Below, in pieces: positions 1 to 6,790 of a stretch of DNA of 17,849 bases. Source of the stretch: Gemmatimonadales bacterium UBA7835 (GTDB lineage: Bacteria; Gemmatimonadota; Gemmatimonadetes; Longimicrobiales; Gaopeijiaceae); contig DLTN01000074.1 of NCBI GenBank assembly GCA_002500925.1, positions 1-17,849 on the forward strand. The letters are read 5' to 3'. Numbering within the stretch: the stretch's first letter is position 1; every line of letters starts with the position of its first letter. Both the position numbers and the translations under genes were made by a program. The notes beneath the pieces were generated by a model that worked only from the letters and a program-made list of their open reading frames with translations, had not been told where the DNA came from and did not search any database.

Positions 1-93
1 TCTGACCAGATGGAAGCATCTGATAGTGACTCGCATCAGGAGGAGACTGAAGAAAGTTCGGACTCCGATGGCAACAGCGACTCCGGAAGCTAA
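1..93 (+). CDS. 3' end of an unknown acidic, Ser/Asp/Glu-rich protein (5' end outside window)
   Basis: Frame 1 is open from the first base to a TAA at 91-93 and encodes 30 residues made almost entirely of Ser, Asp, Glu, Gly, Gln and Asn, for example SDSDGNSDSGS at the very C-terminus. This is an intrinsically disordered acidic tail with no recognisable fold. An in-frame ATG at 10-12 could in principle start a 27-residue peptide, but no Shine-Dalgarno sequence is visible before it in the nine bases available, so a truncated longer gene is more likely. It lies 75 bases upstream of the cupin/JmjC oxygenase on the same strand, so the two are probably co-transcribed. The parent protein cannot be identified from this fragment. 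Confidence 0.55.
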   Translation, partial: SDQMEASDSDSHQEETEESSDSDGNSDSGS

Positions 94-168
94 CCCTAAT
101 CCTGGACCGCTGACTCACGGACACTCGGTTTAAGCGGTTGCGGACCTAAAAACCTTTTGGAGTGCCAG

Positions 169-1362
169 ATGACCGCGCTAGAGCGTGACGCGTTGGCGTG
201 GATTCTTGGAATCCCGGATTCAAGCGACTTTGTACAGGAGCACCTAGGTACCAATTGGTACCACGGGAAGTCTGAGAACACTGAGCGATTCGCTGATCTT
301 CTGTCGATTGCGAATCTAGATGAACTGCTCGGACGCTTTGGTGTTCGGCATCCGTCGATCAAACTTGTACGGTCTGGAAGCGCCGTTCCTACGGCAGAGT
401 ACCTCTGGCGGGATCGCATGGTCGATCCTGCCCGTGTGGCGCAGCTGTTTTCGGAGGGAGCGACGGTCGTTTTCGGTGGCCTCCACGACCGACACGAGCC
501 TGCACGTCGTCTTTGCAACGCCGTCTCACTTCAAGTTTCAGCGAGGACTCAGACCAACATCTATCTGACACCTCCTGGGTCACAGGGTTTTAGACCCCAC
601 TGGGATACTCATGATGTTTATGTATTGCAGATTGAGGGGTCGAAACGATGGAGGATGTATGGTGGTGGTCCTGAGCTTCCGCTCAAGGATCACAAATTCG
701 ACCCAGCGCGACACCAGGCTGGAGATGTTGAGAGCGAGTTTACTCTTGAGACCGGTGAGGCGTTATATGTGCCTCGTGGCTGGATGCATGCTGCGGCCAC
801 GACTGATTCCACATCAGTGCACATTACACTGGGAGTCATGTCCTACACTTGGGCTGATCTTCTAGCAGACTCGCTAAGTGAGTTGGTAGACCGAAATTCA
901 AGCTGGAGAGAGAACGTACCACTTGGATTCGCTGCAGACGTTGGGTTGGACAAGGAGTTAGAGGAAGAGCTGTCTCGACGAATCCTGACTCTTTCGGGGG
1001 AGATGGATCTGCACGCCGTAGTACCCGCGCGGGCCGAAACTTTCGTAGAGCATCTAAGGCCACGGGCGACAGACTACCTGAAGCAGGTGGTTCATGCGGA
1101 TGAAGTTTCGGAGGAAAGCCGAGTCTGCTGGAGACCGGGCGTGCCAGGGCGCATAGCACTCCGCGACGGTCGTGTAGCTCTAATCAGTAGAGGACGTGAG
1201 GTCGATTTTCCATCCGAGGCGAAGACGACTCTCGAGTGTTTGTTGAGGGGTGAGATAATTCGAGCTGGAGAAATCTTAGACGGCCTCGACTGGTTGAGTC
1301 GGCGGGTTATCCTCAAAGCTCTGATACGAGAAGGTTGGCTGACGGTGACGGAGGAATCATGA
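169..1362 (+). CDS. Cupin_4/JmjC-type Fe(II)/2-oxoglutarate-dependent protein hydroxylase
   Basis: This 397-residue protein resembles the bacterial cupin_4 oxygenases (RoxA/YcfD, related to human MINA53 and NO66), which hydroxylate side chains of ribosomal proteins using Fe(II), O2 and 2-oxoglutarate. The facial triad is visible: His144 and Asp146 in the RPHWDTHDVYVLQIEG segment and a distal His207 in YVPRGWMHAA. Lys and Arg follow the HxD motif in EGSKRWRMY, as in relatives. The last roughly 50 residues look like the winged-helix tail of the family, and the length is close to YcfD (about 370). I chose the ATG at 169 because GGAG at 159-162 precedes it by 6 bases; an in-frame TTG at 157 lies next to that Shine-Dalgarno and is unlikely. 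The stop overlaps the start of the next gene, so the two are translationally coupled. The substrate is unknown; it could be a ribosomal protein or a dedicated partner. Confidence 0.85.
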   Translation: MTALERDALAWILGIPDSSDFVQEHLGTNWYHGKSENTERFADLLSIANLDELLGRFGVRHPSIKLVRSGSAVPTAEYLWRDRMVDPARVAQLFSEGATVVFGGLHDRHEPARRLCNAVSLQVSARTQTNIYLTPPGSQGFRPHWDTHDVYVLQIEGSKRWRMYGGGPELPLKDHKFDPARHQAGDVESEFTLETGEALYVPRGWMHAAATTDSTSVHITLGVMSYTWADLLADSLSELVDRNSSWRENVPLGFAADVGLDKELEEELSRRILTLSGEMDLHAVVPARAETFVEHLRPRATDYLKQVVHADEVSEESRVCWRPGVPGRIALRDGRVALISRGREVDFPSEAKTTLECLLRGEIIRAGEILDGLDWLSRRVILKALIREGWLTVTEES

Positions 1363-2318
1363 TGCTTACTATGATAAAGCGCGCTAGCCTGCTCCACGTC
1401 TTGGTGATCGTTGCGTGTAGTCCGCCTGCGGTGCAAAGCAGTGGACGTGATCTCGTTCCCCCGGAAGAACCAATGATTGACTCAACTAGTGAGCCCGCTC
1501 GAACGGGGATACTGGTGATGGCACATGGGGCAGGACCTGAGTGGAATGAGACAGTGCTGGAAGCAGTGAAGTCCTCGATGGATATTCTTCCTACTGCGGT
1601 CGCGTTTGGAATGGCAAACCCCTACACCCTGCGATCAGGACTCGACGAACTCCAAGATCAGGGTGTTACGAAGATCGCAGTGGTTCGAATGTTTTTGTCT
1701 GGAGAATCATTTCTGGACCAGACCGAATACCTCTTGGGTCTTTCCGAAGAAAGGCCTGAACAGTTTGTCCTCATGGGCCCAGCTGCGTCCGATCCTGGAG
1801 CACGTATTCCGCTGGAACACTCAATGGAAATTGCGACGCACGAGCTGGGTATTTTAGACTCGCATTACGTAGGCGGTATCGCGGTAGATCGCGCAGCGGC
1901 TCTAAGCAGTGACCCTTCGAGAGAAGCTGTACTTCTCATCGCTCATGGCATGGGTGACGATGGAGAGAACGATAGAGTGCTTGCTTTATTACATCGAGCT
2001 GCTGACCAAGTGACAAGGGCGGGATACGCCGAAGTTGAGGTGGCCACTTTGCGTGAGGATTGGGAAGAGAAACGTATTTCTGCAGAGGCACATATTCGGG
2101 GTTACGTGGAAGATCAGATAGGAACAAATAGCGTTCTGGTTATCCCTATGCGCCTCTCTGGCTTCGGTCCATATGCGGATGTGTTAGCTGGCCTTGAGTA
2201 TCATGCGGGTGAAGCGCTTCTTCCCCATACAGATATCGGGCGTTGGGTCCTTGATACGGCAAATGAGATAACATGCTCGACCGGTTGGGGTCCGATCAAA
2301 GATACCTGTCGGCCCTAG
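1362..2318 (+). CDS. Lipoprotein with two CbiX/SirB-like chelatase-fold halves
   Basis: A 318-residue protein. Its N-terminus is a lipoprotein signal peptide: hydrophobic stretch followed by lipobox IVAC with Cys19. Two similar halves follow, each opening with a strand and an AHG motif (residues 54-56, LVMAHGAG, and 194-196, LLIAHGMG), as in CbiX/SirB/CbiK tetrapyrrole chelatases. In those enzymes a second metal-site His sits in the strand-loop after PxFLxxG. Here the corresponding regions read RMFLSGESFLDQ (109-120) and IPMRLSGFGPYAD (261-273), with no His, so chelatase activity is doubtful. Start: GGAGGA at 1350-1355 fits the ATG at 1362 (6 bases) better than the ATG at 1359; both overlap the TGA of the oxygenase. 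A TTG at 1335 is rejected. The protein is probably anchored in the periplasm or outer membrane. Its role is unknown: a degenerate chelatase, or a tetrapyrrole/metal-binding protein. Confidence 0.75.
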   Translation: MLTMIKRASLLHVLVIVACSPPAVQSSGRDLVPPEEPMIDSTSEPARTGILVMAHGAGPEWNETVLEAVKSSMDILPTAVAFGMANPYTLRSGLDELQDQGVTKIAVVRMFLSGESFLDQTEYLLGLSEERPEQFVLMGPAASDPGARIPLEHSMEIATHELGILDSHYVGGIAVDRAAALSSDPSREAVLLIAHGMGDDGENDRVLALLHRAADQVTRAGYAEVEVATLREDWEEKRISAEAHIRGYVEDQIGTNSVLVIPMRLSGFGPYADVLAGLEYHAGEALLPHTDIGRWVLDTANEITCSTGWGPIKDTCRP

Positions 2319-2334
2319 CTACTAGCTCACGAAA

Positions 2335-2356
2335 GGGGACTAACGGTAACGTCCCC
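2335..2356 (+). terminator. Small hairpin after the chelatase-fold gene
   Basis: GGGGAC at 2335-2340 pairs with GTCCCC at 2351-2356 around a 10-base loop, 17 bases after the stop of the chelatase-fold lipoprotein. No T-run follows, so it may be an mRNA 3'-end stabiliser or a factor-dependent terminator rather than a classic intrinsic one. Confidence 0.3.
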
Positions 2357-2405
2357 ATCCGTGGAGCATAGGAACCCTTTAGAGTTGGCAAGGTCTTAAG
2401 TGTCT

Positions 2406-2436
2406 CTAAAGCCCTGACCACCTTGATGGGCTCTAG
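2406..2436 (+). terminator. Second stem-loop in the spacer before the subtilase gene
   Basis: Arms 2406-2414 (CTAAAGCCC) and 2428-2436 (GGGCTCTAG) pair over 8 of 9 positions with one A-C mismatch and a 13-base loop. No poly-T follows. With the hairpin at 2335-2356 it could end the upstream operon; it could equally be a regulatory structure. Pairing was checked by eye only. Confidence 0.3.
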
Positions 2437-2440
2437 GCAC

Positions 2441-2453
2441 TAAAACCGTTTTA
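2441..2453. repeat. Near-perfect 13-base palindrome upstream of the subtilase gene
   Basis: TAAAACCGTTTTA has 6-base arms around a single central base. It lies about 20 bases upstream of a TATGTA (2475-2480) that could be the -10 box of the subtilase gene, so it falls in or beside the -35 region, where a repressor or activator could bind. There is no independent support for regulation, and AT-rich palindromes of this size also occur by chance. Confidence 0.3.
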
Positions 2454-2503
2454 CGTTTCTAAGGCCTCACTCGCTATGTAACAAATGAGTATTAGGAGGT
2501 CTA

Positions 2504-2539
2504 ATGCTCGCCACTCTGGACTATGTGATTCAAATATGA
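2504..2539 (+). CDS. Putative 11-residue leader peptide coupled to the subtilase
   Basis: The best ribosome binding site in this region, AGGAGG at 2494-2499, is followed after 4 bases by an ATG that opens an 11-codon frame encoding MLATLDYVIQI. Its TGA at 2537-2539 overlaps the ATG (2536-2538) of the subtilase lipoprotein in an ATGA arrangement. The subtilase ATG has no Shine-Dalgarno of its own, so ribosomes could load at AGGAGG, read the mini-ORF and restart on the subtilase. The peptide resembles no attenuator leader I know. Alternatively, AGGAGG is simply the Arg-Arg codons of a longer subtilase N-terminus starting at 2485. Confidence 0.4.
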   Translation: MLATLDYVIQI

Positions 2540-4182
2540 TTCTTCGCTTAGCCTCATTAACGGCGATTCTGCTTTTCGCAGGCTGCGCCTCGGGAGGCAT
2601 GGGTGCCACAGTATCTGACACTCGACCAGAGACGAATACTGAGGTTGAGTTAAAACCGGATGTGATAAGTGGGGGGGCGGTGGTCGAAGCTACTACTCTG
2701 GTATCAGCTCCAGACGCATGGCAGCTGCTTGACCTAGCAGTTGATGGGGTTCCTGGTGTAAGCGCGAACCTTGCTTATGAGGAATTGCTCGCGGATAGAA
2801 CAGCGGCCCGGGCCGTGGTGGTTGCTGTAATCGACGGTGGGATTGATACGACACACGTGGACCTCAGAGAGAATCTTTGGGTCAATGAAGACGAAGTGCC
2901 TGGGAATGGAGTCGACGACGATAACAATGGGTATGTCGACGATGTCTATGGGTGGAATTTTCTCGGTGGGCCGGATGGAAACTCAGTAGGTCATGAAACG
3001 CTCGAGGTTACGCGGCTTCATGCAGATTGTCTCGCGGGTGAAGCATCTCCGATCGAAAAGACCTGTCAGGACTTAGCGGCCGACTATGAAGCCGAAACCG
3101 ACGAGGTGAATCAGACGCTCGATATTCTAGATCAAATTGAGGAGGCATATGCGTTTGCTTTACCTGTTTTGCGGGGAGCCGGAGCAGGGCAGAACCCTAC
3201 GAAGGAGAGCGTGCGACGGGTTTCTGCTGTAAGGCCTGACATTTCTCAGGCTAAGTCACTCTTCCTCCAACTCGTCGATATATTGCCCGTCGAGGACGTG
3301 CCCGAAGCCAGGGAAGCCTATGAGGGTCTTAGAGACTATGGCCTGAATCTTGAATTCCGGCCGCGCGAGGACATTGTGGGTGATGACTTGTCGGATGGAA
3401 CTGAGCAGGGATACGGAAACCCGGATGTTCACGCTACAGATCCTCGCCACGGAACACATGTCTCAGGGATTATCGGCGCAGTGCGTGGAAATGGTCTCGG
3501 GATTGATGGTATCGCCACCAACGTGCAGATCATGGCGCTTCGTGCTGTGCCTGACGGCGACGAGCGCGACAAGGACGTAGCCAACGCGATCCGTTACGCC
3601 GTGGACAATGGGGCGCACATCATCAACATGAGCTTCGGGAAAGGGTTTTCTCCCCGGAAAGTTCTGGTGGATGACGCTGTCCGTTACGCCGATGCTCACG
3701 GGGTTTTGATGGTTCATGCTGCGGGTAACGACGGCGAAGATATTGACGCAGGTGACAATTTCCCGACTCCATTTTTCAATGACGGGTCCCGTGCTCGTAA
3801 CTGGATTGAGGTAGGCGCTGCTAATTGGCAGGTCGACAGTCTTGCCGCAACCTTCTCCAATTATGGCCAGAACACCGTAGATCTATTTTCACCTGGGGTG
3901 GACATCCTCTCTACTGTCCCAGGAAGCGAGTACGAACGGGAAGACGGAACCAGTATGGCTTCACCTGTTGTGAGTGGAGTAGCTGCCTTGCTCATGGCGT
4001 ATTTCCCCGATCTTGATGCATCCGAAGTGCGCAGGATCCTCCTCGAATCATCAGTGAAACGCCAAGAAGATGTCCTTGCTCGACCAGGCGATGGGGCAAG
4101 GATCCCTTTCGGTAGGCTTTCCGTTACAGGTGGAGTGGTCAATGCCTACGAAGCTGTTAAGGCCGCTTTAGCTCGCATGTAG
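2536..4182 (+). CDS. S8 family (subtilisin-like) serine protease lipoprotein
   Basis: A 548-residue exported subtilase. From the ATG at 2536 the N-terminus is a compact lipoprotein signal ending in LLFAGC (Cys17). The catalytic triad is complete: Asp100 in VAVIDGGID, His305 in RHGTHVSG, Ser473 in DGTSMASP, with the oxyanion Asn398 in AAGND. After the Asp region comes the GNGVDDDNNGYVDD Asp/Asn-rich segment common in exported S8 proteases of this type, probably Ca-binding. About 155 residues (143-299) are inserted between the Asp and His motifs; this part is acidic, predicted helical and carries two Cys. An alternative ATG at 2485 adds 17 polar residues but has no Shine-Dalgarno and gives an odd signal peptide. 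The gene converges on the beta-lactamase-like gene with a 24-base gap. Function is probably extracytoplasmic protein degradation; the substrate is unknown. Confidence 0.88.
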   Translation: MILRLASLTAILLFAGCASGGMGATVSDTRPETNTEVELKPDVISGGAVVEATTLVSAPDAWQLLDLAVDGVPGVSANLAYEELLADRTAARAVVVAVIDGGIDTTHVDLRENLWVNEDEVPGNGVDDDNNGYVDDVYGWNFLGGPDGNSVGHETLEVTRLHADCLAGEASPIEKTCQDLAADYEAETDEVNQTLDILDQIEEAYAFALPVLRGAGAGQNPTKESVRRVSAVRPDISQAKSLFLQLVDILPVEDVPEAREAYEGLRDYGLNLEFRPREDIVGDDLSDGTEQGYGNPDVHATDPRHGTHVSGIIGAVRGNGLGIDGIATNVQIMALRAVPDGDERDKDVANAIRYAVDNGAHIINMSFGKGFSPRKVLVDDAVRYADAHGVLMVHAAGNDGEDIDAGDNFPTPFFNDGSRARNWIEVGAANWQVDSLAATFSNYGQNTVDLFSPGVDILSTVPGSEYEREDGTSMASPVVSGVAALLMAYFPDLDASEVRRILLESSVKRQEDVLARPGDGARIPFGRLSVTGGVVNAYEAVKAALARM

Positions 4183-4206
4183 CCTCTTCGTATTATTGAG
4201 ACTTGG

Positions 4207-5205
4207 CTAACGCCATGCTTCTACGATGTCTTCGGCGATCAATCCGAGTGTCGCTTCCAGGTCGAAAAAGTCCCCTGTGTTTTGGTTGGTGAAGACAGAC
4301 ACAATGCTGGGTCCACCCTCGTAGAAGAGTATCCCCACATCATTTCCGGCGATTGGAGGCCAGTCTCCGGTTTTGTGAGCTACGCTCACCCCCTGTAATC
4401 GCACTCGTTGTGGCAGGCGACTCGTGTAGAATTGTCTCGTCAGGATCGAAATCATTTCCGCACTCGCCTCCTCATCAGCGAGTTCAGCGTTCAGAATCTG
4501 TTCCAGAAGGCTGGCCATTTCACGGGCAGTAGTCCTTCCCAGCCAGGAGGTTGAGTCTCCTTCGAAGGTGAACGACCGCGTTGCGGCGGCGTCATCGTCC
4601 GGAAAGCCAGCTTCAAATACCTCTCGGTCACTCATTCGCGCGTTTTCAGGATCATCCAGAACCCACACCTCTCTGAACAGATCGCCTGTGGTCGCTTTTA
4701 AGCGGGTTTGGCTAAATCCCTCTTCCTGGAGAAGGGCGTTTACACGATCGAGGCCAACGGCTTTGATAACCATGTCGGTCGCCGTGTTGTCAGATGTGAT
4801 GATCATCTGGGTTACCAGGCTTCGAAGGGTAGGGTTCAGTCCATGTTCGAACGTCTGGATCAGTCCGCTACCCCTTCGCATGTCATTTGGACCTACTGTG
4901 TAACGTTCTCCTAAGTCTAGTCTGCCCGACGCGTTGTCTTGAAAAGCCTGAATCATCACCGGAATTTTGATCACGCTTAACGTGTTCATCGGAAGGTCGG
5001 CTCTTACTGCTATCTCTCTACCCGTTGGGATGTGTTTTGCGTAGATCGAGCTTATGGCATCGAGCCCGTCCAAGCGCGCCGCGATTCGGGATTGCAGGCT
5101 ATCAGACAGCGTTTCTTGCTCCGAGGAGACCCCGGCTTCGCCTGAGCAGGATGCTATAGAAACGAGGAGCAGTGCGCTGAGGGTAGCGTTCAGTTGCCAT
5201 TTCAT
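4207..5205 (-). CDS. Class A beta-lactamase-like serine hydrolase lipoprotein
   Basis: A 332-residue protein with a lipoprotein signal (IASC, Cys20) and the penicillin-recognising fold of class A beta-lactamases (COG2367). The SxxK motif is SVIK (Ser77, Lys80), the SDN motif is Ser138-Asp139-Asn140, and KTG is at 278-280 in AHKTGDWPP. The omega-loop ExxLN motif carrying the deacylating Glu166 of true class A enzymes is not where it should be: after the SDN helix the chain reads ATTGDLFREV and then has an acidic insertion of about 25-30 residues before TTAREMASLLEQ. It may therefore be a D,D-peptidase/esterase-type homologue or a lactamase with a rearranged loop. I chose the ATG at 5205 because GGAG lies 9 bases upstream; longer in-frame extension lacks a signal peptide. 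It is transcribed divergently from the ornithine carbamoyltransferase gene. Confidence 0.8.
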   Translation of the reverse strand: MKWQLNATLSALLLVSIASCSGEAGVSSEQETLSDSLQSRIAARLDGLDAISSIYAKHIPTGREIAVRADLPMNTLSVIKIPVMIQAFQDNASGRLDLGERYTVGPNDMRRGSGLIQTFEHGLNPTLRSLVTQMIITSDNTATDMVIKAVGLDRVNALLQEEGFSQTRLKATTGDLFREVWVLDDPENARMSDREVFEAGFPDDDAAATRSFTFEGDSTSWLGRTTAREMASLLEQILNAELADEEASAEMISILTRQFYTSRLPQRVRLQGVSVAHKTGDWPPIAGNDVGILFYEGGPSIVSVFTNQNTGDFFDLEATLGLIAEDIVEAWR

Positions 5206-5209
5206 GGCG

Positions 5210-5225
5210 TTTGTCTCCGGACAAA
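5210..5225 (-). promoter_or_regulatory. Hairpin holding the ribosome binding site of the beta-lactamase-like gene
   Basis: TTTGTC (5210-5215) and GACAAA (5220-5225) are perfect 6-base arms around a 4-base loop. Read on the minus strand, the loop plus the first base of the second arm supply the GGAG Shine-Dalgarno 9 bases before the ATG at 5205. The ribosome binding site would thus be presented in, or partly sequestered by, a short stem. Its effect on expression is unknown. Confidence 0.35.
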
Positions 5226-5406
5226 GAAAGGCGAGAAGTGTTTTACAAAATACGATTGATGTTGATGGGTTTGCGAGTAAGGGTAGAGAGAGAAAAATAT
5301 GCTCTGCATGAGCTGGCCTCATTGCACTTCAGCAAGGCATGTGTTGAGCCTAGCAACTGTTGGAGCGATTTTACGACCCCTCCAGTTCGATGGGATCCGA
5401 TCGCGG

Positions 5407-5434
5407 TTGTCTGAATGCTTCTATCACATTAAAC
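5407..5434 (+). promoter_or_regulatory. Weak candidate promoter for the ornithine carbamoyltransferase gene
   Basis: In the 271-base divergent spacer (5206-5476), TTGTCT at 5407-5412 is followed after 16 bases by TTAAAC (5429-5434). The matches to sigma-70 hexamers are only 4/6 and 3/6, so this is a guess based on position. I see no convincing ARG box and no other feature in the spacer apart from the hairpin next to the beta-lactamase-like gene. Confidence 0.15.
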
Positions 5435-5476
5435 GAATTAACCTGCCATAGGCGGAACATTGATGGGAATCAGCCG

Positions 5477-6481
5477 ATGAGTGTGGACCTTCGTGGGCGT
5501 CACTTCCTCAAGCTGCTTGACTTCACCCCTGAAGAAGTAGCTTACCTCTTAGACCTATCTGCGGAACTCAAAAGGTCGAAGCAAAGCGGCACCGAAGAGC
5601 GGACCCTCACAGGTAAAAACATTGCCCTGATTTTTGAGAAAGGTTCTACACGTACTCGATGTGCGTTTGAGGTTGCCGCTCTGGATCAGGGTGCTCATTC
5701 GGTTTATCTCGGGCCGACAGGAACCCAGATTGGCATTAAAGAAACCATGAAAGACACAGCTCGCGTGCTCGGACGCATGTTCGACGGGATCGAGTATCGT
5801 GGGTTCGGACAGGTGCAGGTAGAGGAGCTTGCTGAATTTGCGGGCGTTCCTGTTTGGAATGGTCTGACAAACGAGTATCACCCAACCCAAATCCTAGCCG
5901 ATGTGTTGACCATGCGTGAGCTGGGCTCGGGTGATCTTGGTGCCACCAGCTACGCCTATCTTGGGGATGCGCGTTTCAATATGGGCAATTCTCTGATGGT
6001 GGGTGGTGCATTGTTTGGGATGGACGTGCGGCTAGTAGCGCCCGAACCACTGTGGCCAGATGAGGCTCTCGTGGAGCGCTGCAGGAGCTTAGCCGCGAAG
6101 ACTGGTGGTTCAGTTTTAGTGACCAGCGACGTTTCAGCCGGAGTCGAGGGTTGTGATTTCGTTCACACTGATGTTTGGGTTTCTATGGGAGAGCCTGAGT
6201 CGGTGTGGGAGGAGCGCATCAATTTGTTGAGAGATTTCCAAGTGAATGCTGATGTCATGTCAGCGACGGGAAATTCCCAAGCAAAGTTCATGCACTGCTT
6301 GCCAGCATTTCACAATCGAAACACCAAGATCGGTGAAGAAGTGTTTCAGAAGTTTGGTCTTGATGGGCTTGAGGTAACTGAAGATGTATTCGAATCCGAT
6401 CAGTCTGTTGTCTTTGATCAGGCCGAGAACCGCTTGCACACAATCAAGGCGATCTTAGTGGCCACACTAGGCTCATCCTAG
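5477..6481 (+). CDS. argF: Ornithine carbamoyltransferase
   Basis: A 334-residue cytoplasmic enzyme that joins carbamoyl phosphate and ornithine to give citrulline. Signature segments are all present: the carbamoyl phosphate loop STRTR (57-61), HPTQ (135-138), SMGE (236-239) and HCLPA (273-277) with the catalytic Cys274. The length equals that of E. coli OTC, and the segment YLGPTGTQIGIKETMKDTARVLGRM is typical of the argF/arcB branch. The open frame extends upstream to 5360, but homology begins at the ATG at 5477, which is preceded by a weak GGGAA. No other arginine gene lies in the window, so sequence alone cannot say whether it serves biosynthesis (argF) or the arginine deiminase route (arcB); I use argF on general grounds. 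The small CPXCG gene follows by 57 bases and is probably co-transcribed. Confidence 0.93.
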   Translation: MSVDLRGRHFLKLLDFTPEEVAYLLDLSAELKRSKQSGTEERTLTGKNIALIFEKGSTRTRCAFEVAALDQGAHSVYLGPTGTQIGIKETMKDTARVLGRMFDGIEYRGFGQVQVEELAEFAGVPVWNGLTNEYHPTQILADVLTMRELGSGDLGATSYAYLGDARFNMGNSLMVGGALFGMDVRLVAPEPLWPDEALVERCRSLAAKTGGSVLVTSDVSAGVEGCDFVHTDVWVSMGEPESVWEERINLLRDFQVNADVMSATGNSQAKFMHCLPAFHNRNTKIGEEVFQKFGLDGLEVTEDVFESDQSVVFDQAENRLHTIKAILVATLGSS

Positions 6482-6538
6482 GTGCATGAAGGTGAAGCGT
6501 GAGTTGAGTTGTTCTATCCCAGATCGTAGGGTCAGAGC

Positions 6539-6790
6539 ATGATTGATGGATCAAGCTCGGACCTCACGGAATGGGACGACGATGACTTTGGTGCGGATCT
6601 AGCTGATTCGGTAGAGGTCTTCTGCCCGTATTGTGGGCAGGGAATTGATATCGGCGTAGATCAGGCGGGCGGTGAAGTCCAGGAGTACATCGAGGACTGC
6701 CAGGTCTGCTGTCAGCCGCTCAGCGTTCGTGTGACGGTCGGCTGGGATGGCACAGCGTCGGTGACGGTCGGCACACTCGACGAGGGTTAG
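6539..6790 (+). CDS. CPXCG-motif cysteine-rich small protein
   Basis: An 83-residue acidic protein with two Cys pairs, CPYCG (Cys29, Cys32) and CQVCC (Cys54, Cys57, Cys58), spaced as in the uncharacterised CPXCG-motif family (Cys_rich_CPXG). Four cysteines in CxxC pairs suggest a zinc ribbon. The first 25 residues are rich in Asp and Ser and probably disordered. The start at 6539 has only a weak AGGG about 8 bases upstream. It follows the ornithine carbamoyltransferase gene on the same strand and converges with the methyltransferase gene 23 bases further on. The family has no assigned biochemical function that I know of. Confidence 0.8.
   Translation: MIDGSSSDLTEWDDDDFGADLADSVEVFCPYCGQGIDIGVDQAGGEVQEYIEDCQVCCQPLSVRVTVGWDGTASVTVGTLDEG

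Noticed and set aside
96..518. 140-codon minus-strand frame overlapping the cupin/JmjC gene
   Set aside because: It lies antisense to a gene with clear family motifs and its composition (Arg/Ser-rich, no domain) is that of a shadow frame.
2485..2535. N-terminal extension of the subtilase from ATG 2485
   Set aside because: No Shine-Dalgarno precedes it and the 17 added polar residues would displace an otherwise compact lipoprotein signal. I keep it as an alternative only.
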